Shown: positions 58,233 to 64,000 of the stretch, piece by piece
How the letters are laid out: every line of letters begins with the position of its first letter
Numbering within the stretch: the first letter of the stretch is position 1
Source: Echria macrotheca
Taxonomy: Eukaryota; Ascomycota; Sordariomycetes; Sordariales; Schizotheciaceae
Assembly: GCA_030411725.1 (NCBI GenBank)
Contig: MU839860.1
Coordinates: forward strand, 1 to 64,000
Length of the DNA: 64,000 bases
Direction: 5' to 3'
The notes under the pieces: model-generated
The model's database searches: none
Seen by the model: the letters and a program-made list of their open reading frames with translations, nothing else
Told to the model about the DNA's origin: nothing
Made by a program: the position numbers and the translations under genes

Positions 58233-61200
58233 CAATCAATGTCCCCACCGGGGGCTTCGGCTCCCGCGTCAGGGGACACCACCGACTACACGTCGCAGAT
58301 CCAGTAGCCTGCGACACGACCTTGAGCGACCGGTGGGCGACAACATGGAAACCGAAGCAGCATCGATTCTCGACTTTGTTCCCTGTTGCGCCAGCGGAAT
58401 GGTTGCCTAGATTTCGCCTGAATCAGGGGCACAGGGACACCTTTCTTGGGAACCGCTGTTTCGACAAACAAATCTTCACCCTCTCCTCTCCCTCGATTAT
58501 ACAAATGCGGCCGCCGCTGTCATGTCTACTTCTTATCGCCTGGCAGCGGCAGTACATTTGCTTACAATTTCTTCTGCTTATGGTTTGGCCCTACGGCTCG
58601 ACGTTTTGAGCAACATTTCGACAAAGCGGTATAATACCAGAGATACCCCAGTACCGCCAGGTGGTCGAATTTACCTTGCATTTCATTTTTCCGTTTTACA
58701 CTTGGATCATCTTGGCTGGGTGGATAGATGTGGGCTTGGCAGGACACGATACACATGAAGGCGGCTTTTCCACGGGCAAGGCACGACCGCGTGACGATGA
58801 CGATTTCTTCCTTTCAGCGGGGGGGATGTCCTGGACGCAGCTAGACTGAAGCCTGGGTCAAGGGGGGGGAGACCGCAGGCTAGTGGTGGTGTTAGTGGCG
58901 TTGCACGCCTTTCCTGCCTGCCTTCAACAAGGGATCGGGGGCGGCAGAAAGGCTCTGGAAGGGGGGGTTAATATGTTTTGATATGCCAGGAGCTGTCGCG
59001 GGTGTGATGGTTTACCAATTGGCGTCTGGGGAGTACGAAAGATCGGGGGAGGGTAATGCATAAGGTTATGAACATGCACACACGCGCACACGCAGGGTTT
59101 TCGGCATACAGTATTCTTTAATTCGGCCACAGTTCGTTACTTCCCTTGCGCACTTAACAAAACCCAGCCCCCCAGATTTCCTCGTTTCCTAGTTTTAGCA
59201 TTTACACTAGATTCTGCTAATGTGTCGAATTTCATGGCTGGCCGTGTTTGCTCACCCTGGCTTCTTCTGATCTGCCGTGTCTTGGACGAGATGGTTAACG
59301 AGAGCCGTACCCATCGGCAGGGGCGCTCCTCGCTTCTCTCCAGGGAGGTAGCTACTCCGCAGATTTCGTACCTTGCCTTAGCTGCATGTCATCTGATGGT
59401 GTGGCGTCATTGCTGCCGAAGCTCGGGCCATGCCGTACCGTTCCTGCGTTTCTCATCTGGCGTAGGCGAGATGATTGCAGATTGCCGGATGGGCAAGCCG
59501 CCTTCTCCGATATCCGGTCTTGCGCCTGGCGAAAGAGAGCTGTCCAGCTGATTTTCCTGGCTGTCGCAAAGAGTTTGGCGGGGTGAGAACGAACAGAGGA
59601 AGTTGATGGAGCAAGGTGAGCCGTGCGCCGGCGATGGCTTGCCAAGACAGGGGGCAAGGGTCAGCTTGGGCAACGGTTAGCTGCCGTTGGAGCGGCTTCG
59701 ATCGGATCAACGGCGAGATGACAGGCAGCAGACCTGGTGGCGCCAAGTCGGAGAATGGCAGTTGCACGCCGTATCCAGGTACGCACGTCTCTCGATGGAC
59801 CTGATGTCAAAATGGCCGATGAAACCAAACAAGATGAGTGTGTCACCCCAGCCTTGCTGCCGAGCGCTGCCATCATTCAACGACCTGACATCGGGCAAAA
59901 TGCAAGGCTGGATGGGCCCGCTCGAGACTGCCCAGGGCTCGTCCCTCGTCAAAAGGCTGGGGGCGGGCGGAAACGAGCGAAGAACCGTCTGCCATCCAGC
60001 GACCAGGGTTCGGGGCCAACAGATTTTTTTTGTCGAATGTACATCGCACGCTGGCGACGACGACGCGATGCTGCGACGGCTGTCTCGTCGATCTTTCCGG
60101 TCATGGGTTGCCCACCTGGGGCCGGTCGGTCCCCAGCACCCGGCTTCCTCGTCTTATTTGCCTGAGTCGGAGCAGTTACGGGTGGAGTTTTGCCGACCTA
60201 TCTATCCACCGCGTCGTCTGGCCTCTCCGCGGGGCGGTGTGTGGGTGGCTGCTGCTTCTGCTTCCCTTCCAGCCGCCAAGCTCGAGTGCGGGGGGGTTGG
60301 CCTTCCGACGAGCGACGAGCGACGAGCGACGAGCGGCCAGCTGGCTACGAATTGCGCACCTTTCGCGGCGGCCACAACCGGTTCCTAGCTGTGGCTGGCC
60401 TTGGTGGCGACGAGACAAGTCGAGATTTGCTGAGCTCAAGCGAGCCTGGACAACTCGCCTCAACTGCGACGTCAGGCGGGTCGACAGCCCAATCGGAGAT
60501 TAAGCCCTAATATATAGCCTCATGCTGCTGTACTCTCTTCGCTCAGGCAGCGCGGTATCCGCATTCTGGGATTTGTACTGACTTGTACATAGGTGCGATG
60601 CGCCAAACATCTCCCGCGCCTGTCGTGCGGGTCAGGCACGCCCGCACCCGCTGTGGTGCAAGGCGCGCGCCGTGTCTTCAGATCCCACTGAGGACTTTGG
60701 CTGTCTCGTGTTGATTGCTTCTGGTTAATGAGTTGCGCTTCATCCTCCCTTTAGCAAAACGCAAAAGCGACGCTGGAGTCACTGGGTCCTGCATGTCGCC
60801 AGCCCTCGCACTCTCGCACCACTCGCGGCGGACAACCAGGGCTCTTTGTTCCTGGCTCGCCGCAGGTGGGCAGCCAGAAGGAAAGGCCCGTCACATTTCA
60901 TGGCGAGAGCGCCCGGGATTCTTGCCCTCCATCGGTGGTTCCGCGCATTCCGAGGCCAGGTTTGCCTCGACAAGGTGTTTCGCTGTTCGTTCCAGGTTCG
61001 ATCTCTCGGGTGGGAAAGCTTTCGTCTTGAATCAATGCGTCAGGTACGTATTTTCAACCTTCTTTTGGCCTTACGCACGGTCAGGACACGCACCAGGGAC
61101 TTGCAGAGAGAGGCTGGGTACGAGCCTGGGGATCGCTGACTGTGCAGCAATAACGGGATCTGTTATGCCTCCCTCCATCCTATATCCATCGCTATATACC

Positions 61201-63477
61201 AGAGGTATATCAGGCGTCACTATGCAGTCGTCGCGTCGAAACAGGCCAAGGGCCTCAAGCGAAGCCAAGGCCCAGATCTGGCGATGGATTGGAAAAGGCA
61301 TCCCGATGCTGCTTATCGCCGTCCAACTCGGTGGATCCAGCTTGGGGGATGGCGGGCATTTTGCTGTCTCCGAAGGCCCTGCAGAAGGCACCCATGGATC
61401 TTATTGCGCCAAAACAAGTCAGCTACAGGCTAAGAGCGGGGTCCGATGCGTTGCGCATACAGCTGGCCGCTTTGAACGACGCCGGATGGCTGCCCTGGAA
61501 GAGATGAAGGGGCAGGGCGAGGTTGCCCGTCGTCAGTGAGGAGCACATGCGCTCTCCTGGACAGCGCCCATTGGACCATGTCAGCACCGGCTGCTTTAAC
61601 ACGTTGATGAGGGCAGTTGAAGAAGGCAGGTGGAGGTCTGCTAGTGTATGCACGCGCTTCTGCCGTTCCAGACTTTGGGTTCGGGGTAAAAACGCACATC
61701 TCCTTTTCCCTTATCCCAAGAAGTTTGTGCAACAAGCTGCGGTTCTCTCCTGCACCTGGGCACAACCGAGTCTGGTAACGAAGATCCCTACAACTCGACT
61801 TCCTGGTCCTCATCCCAACTCCCAGCCCGCGCCGCACCGCACCCACGCCCGCACGCCCCCGCCATCGCCCAAGTTCATGTCATCGCGCCTGTACAACGTT
61901 GCAGTGGATCAGGGCCAGAGAAACAAGCCCGGCGATCTGCCGCCTTTCGAGCGAGGTCAGTGCGCTGCTCACAGTCTCGAGGCACAACTCTAGGATATCT
62001 GATCACAGAGCACGTTAGTATGTGCCGAGTTCATGCGAGTAGTTCCTGCCAGTTCTCGGCCGCTTTTGACCCGGGAACTACAGGTTTCGGTCATGATGGG
62101 TCTTGTGAAGCGCTGCGCAACAGTATCCGCCACTGGCGGCTATAAAGTAGGCAGATATCCTCCAATCTCGGGATGGTTCACGGCGGCACTAGGTCGGTGT
62201 CATGTATAGGTAGGTATTCTTCCATCTTGCACGGGGGGTCCCATCTGCCCCAAGCTTGAGTCTTTCCCGGGGAAATAGTTGTGCCGCCATGTTCGCAGTG
62301 AGGTCTTCTGGGGCACGGGAAAACAACAGCTCCCATTCGCTCAGTTTGGGAATCTTGAGTTTCTTTCTTGGCTGTATCGAGAAGGGGCTGCCTCAGTCTA
62401 TCCATACTAGGCCCGGAACGATGCCTCTTGTGCTACCACGAAGGGGCGCTGCCGATGTATCTGATGCCTGTTCGAATGTAAGCAAAGACGACATGGACGA
62501 ACAAGATGTCAAACTCACGGCTCTTGCTTGCCACCCCAAGTGCTACAGCTTCTGGATATCGTGCTCGACATCTCTGGATCAAGCTATGTGGTGCAATTTA
62601 TGCAGGTTCCTGTTGGGCGGAACCAGGAAACAATTTGAGTTTGTTGACAAGACGGGATACTTCAACGAGTCTAACTACCCAGCCAGATCTGACATCAGTG
62701 ACAGTACGAAGTTCCCACGTGCGAGGTAGAAGTACTATATGCTGGCGAACCCATTTACTGTGGCTCAATCTATGTTACGCTAAGAGTAATCCTCCCAAGA
62801 GATCGGTCCACGTCCCAACCATGGCTGGTTCGATTGAACACCATGCCAGCTCGCTGAATCTTCATTACGAGAAAAGGATAATGGCCTAGTATCTCTCGAA
62901 GCCTGTCGGTATATAGCATCGCCAACAGAAGTATATGAGGTGCCCAGAAAGACGTTCGTATTTGTTGGAATCTTGATGGACCAAGTGAACCGAAGGACCT
63001 TTCATGGCCCCGGAGCCTCATCGACTGCAGCCTGCATCTCGTAGTTATACCATAAAAAGCTCTAACTTCTATCAGCTCTCAGTCTTGTAGACAAGAGAGA
63101 CAACGTCACTGTCTCGGTGCCGTTGAGGGGAGGAAACAGCTGCCAGCTGGGAACACCTGCATTGCCCCTCCGATGGCCTGGTAAGGAACTGCCGCGAAGT
63201 ATCACGTGACAGCGCGGACCCCTGTGGCCTCGCCGCGATCAATGCGTCATCCCGAGACTCGCCTCGCAGGCAGACATCCCGCTCTCGCAAACCGCCATCG
63301 GCTCGGAGTTTAGCTTCGCATCGCCACTTTGTTCTTGTTTGCTCCTTTTGACGAACCCGCAACTTCGTCAATTTCTTTTGTGACAATTCAACTCTTCCTA
63401 TTTCCACCGCTCCTCTTTTCAATATCTTGTCAACTCCTATTAATTGGCACCTAGATGGCCTCGTTGCACCCGCCCCC
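58233..63477. other. 5.2-kb gene-poor region between Myb and RAD26-like genes
   Basis: No gene with a recognisable domain. Plus-strand frames at 59,687-60,388 and 60,715-61,539 are long but have no family likeness and read as chance ORFs. A short frame starting at 61,877 (MSSRLYNVAVDQGQRNKPGDL) has protein-like character and a possible intron at its end but could not be extended. The region likely includes the Myb 3' UTR and the RAD26 promoter. Confidence 0.45.
60306..60333. repeat. Four tandem CGACGAG heptamers
   Basis: CGACGAG is repeated four times without a mismatch. It is not in a supported gene. Confidence 0.9.
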
Positions 63478-64000
63478 ATGAATTCCACTCTGTCGTCCCC
63501 AGACCCCGCTGGGGATGTCCCAGAGGCACCCTCTAACCCTGCCCTGCCGACCACAATGGATAGCGAAATGTCACCGCTGGGCCTGATGGACGGAGCTGCG
63601 GCGCTCGACGAAGAGTCGGTCCTGAAAGGATTGACCGACAATATCCGAAACCAAGACGATCTCGAGCGCGACATCACCCTGCAAGCCAACCGCGCCCTGA
63701 TCGAAGCCGAAGATAAGAGAGACCAGAAGCGTATCGAGAAAGCCGAGCGGACCCGGTCAAAGCTGCAAGATGAGCTCAAGACGCAGAAGCAGAAGCTCCG
63801 TGCCACCTCGGGCAATGCAACGCTGAGACTACGGATACAAAAGGAGATCGAGCGCATCGAGGCAGAGATCGAGCTGTGTGATAGGGACATCTCCGACTTC
63901 CACTCGCGCATCGAGAAACGCAATCAAGAAGGCGCCGCCGACGGGTTGCCCGCGGCCGGTGGACGACTGCCCAACGAGACACAGCGAGAATACTTGATTC
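63478..64000 (+). CDS. RAD26: RAD26/CSB-type SNF2 repair ATPase, N-terminal part
   Basis: The frame is open from ATG 63,478 to the window end (174 codons, truncated on the right). Rad26/CSB is the transcription-coupled repair factor that engages stalled RNA polymerase II. The segment at about 49-74 (LKGLTDNIRNQDDLERDITLQANRAL) matches the N-terminal leucine-latch pattern of CSB/Rhp26 (L...DQ..LE..V..Q...A) that autoinhibits the ATPase. It is followed by a long charged coiled coil (about 75-150, many Glu/Lys/Arg heptads) and RLPNETQREYLIR, the string before the family's conserved block. The SNF2 ATPase core lies outside the window, so the call rests on the N-terminus only. Start: the nearby ATG at 63,454 is out of frame and stops after 8 codons. 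Confidence 0.72.
   Translation, partial: MNSTLSSPDPAGDVPEAPSNPALPTTMDSEMSPLGLMDGAAALDEESVLKGLTDNIRNQDDLERDITLQANRALIEAEDKRDQKRIEKAERTRSKLQDELKTQKQKLRATSGNATLRLRIQKEIERIEAEIELCDRDISDFHSRIEKRNQEGAADGLPAAGGRLPNETQREYLI

Noticed and set aside
59687..60388. 233-codon plus-strand ORF
   Set aside because: Composition of a chance frame, overlaps other frames of similar length, contains the CGACGAG heptamers, no domain.
60715..61539. 274-codon plus-strand ORF
   Set aside because: No recognisable domain, no splice support, reads as non-coding GC-rich DNA.
63072..63923. 283-codon minus-strand ORF, Ser/Arg-rich
   Set aside because: Antisense of the RAD26-like coding exon and its leader; the plus strand reads as a proper coiled-coil protein.

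Overview
The window looks like nuclear DNA of a filamentous ascomycete, most likely a Sordariomycete (Sordariales-like). Genes carry short introns (mostly 42-71 nt, GT...CTAAC/CTGAC...YAG). Housekeeping proteins are of the Neurospora/Chaetomium type (PRP8, eIF3c, MDM10, ISA2, uS11, uL30, eS19). There is a DHN-melanin scytalone dehydratase, and the first 9.2 kb has the C-to-T/G-to-A, ORF-less look left by repeat-induced point mutation (RIP). Species is not determined.

Layout. (1) 1-9,220: AT-rich, RIP-like, gene-free heterochromatin holding a TAA microsatellite, a 275-bp terminal-inverted-repeat element, several clusters of a GTAGTC-rich palindromic repeat bounded by GGGTTGG/CCAACCC, and a ruined gag/ORF1-like frame. 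(2) 9,221-24,304: accessory block of secreted or oxidoreductive enzymes: short-chain dehydrogenase, membrane-anchored multicopper oxidase, bicovalent-FAD AA7 oligosaccharide oxidase, MDR-family reductase, secreted IgE-binding-like protein and salicylaldehyde-type aldehyde dehydrogenase. No PKS, NRPS or cluster regulator is present, so this is not a classical biosynthetic cluster. (3) 25,629-38,056: mixed conserved genes: DUF2293 protein, scytalone dehydratase, MDM10, an unrecognised five-exon gene, RPS19, a secreted protein with two beta-trefoil-like repeats, and ISA2. (4) 38,374-52,378: dense housekeeping core: RPL7 and RPS14 (divergent), eIF3c (NIP1) and PRP8 (divergent). (5) 52,379-64,000: gene-poor GC-normal DNA around one Myb-like regulator, ending in the 5' part of a RAD26/CSB-type repair ATPase that runs off the window.

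Functional links. Translation (RPS14, RPL7, RPS19, eIF3c) and splicing (PRP8) genes sit together; the ribosomal loci share a TTAGGG-containing promoter motif. MDM10 and ISA2 act in mitochondria (ERMES/SAM and Fe-S assembly). The oxidases and dehydrogenases of block 2 fit extracellular sugar/phenol oxidation plus intracellular aldehyde clearance, but a shared pathway is only inference. All exon-intron structures were derived by hand from splice signals, frame and family similarity; they have not been checked with transcripts.
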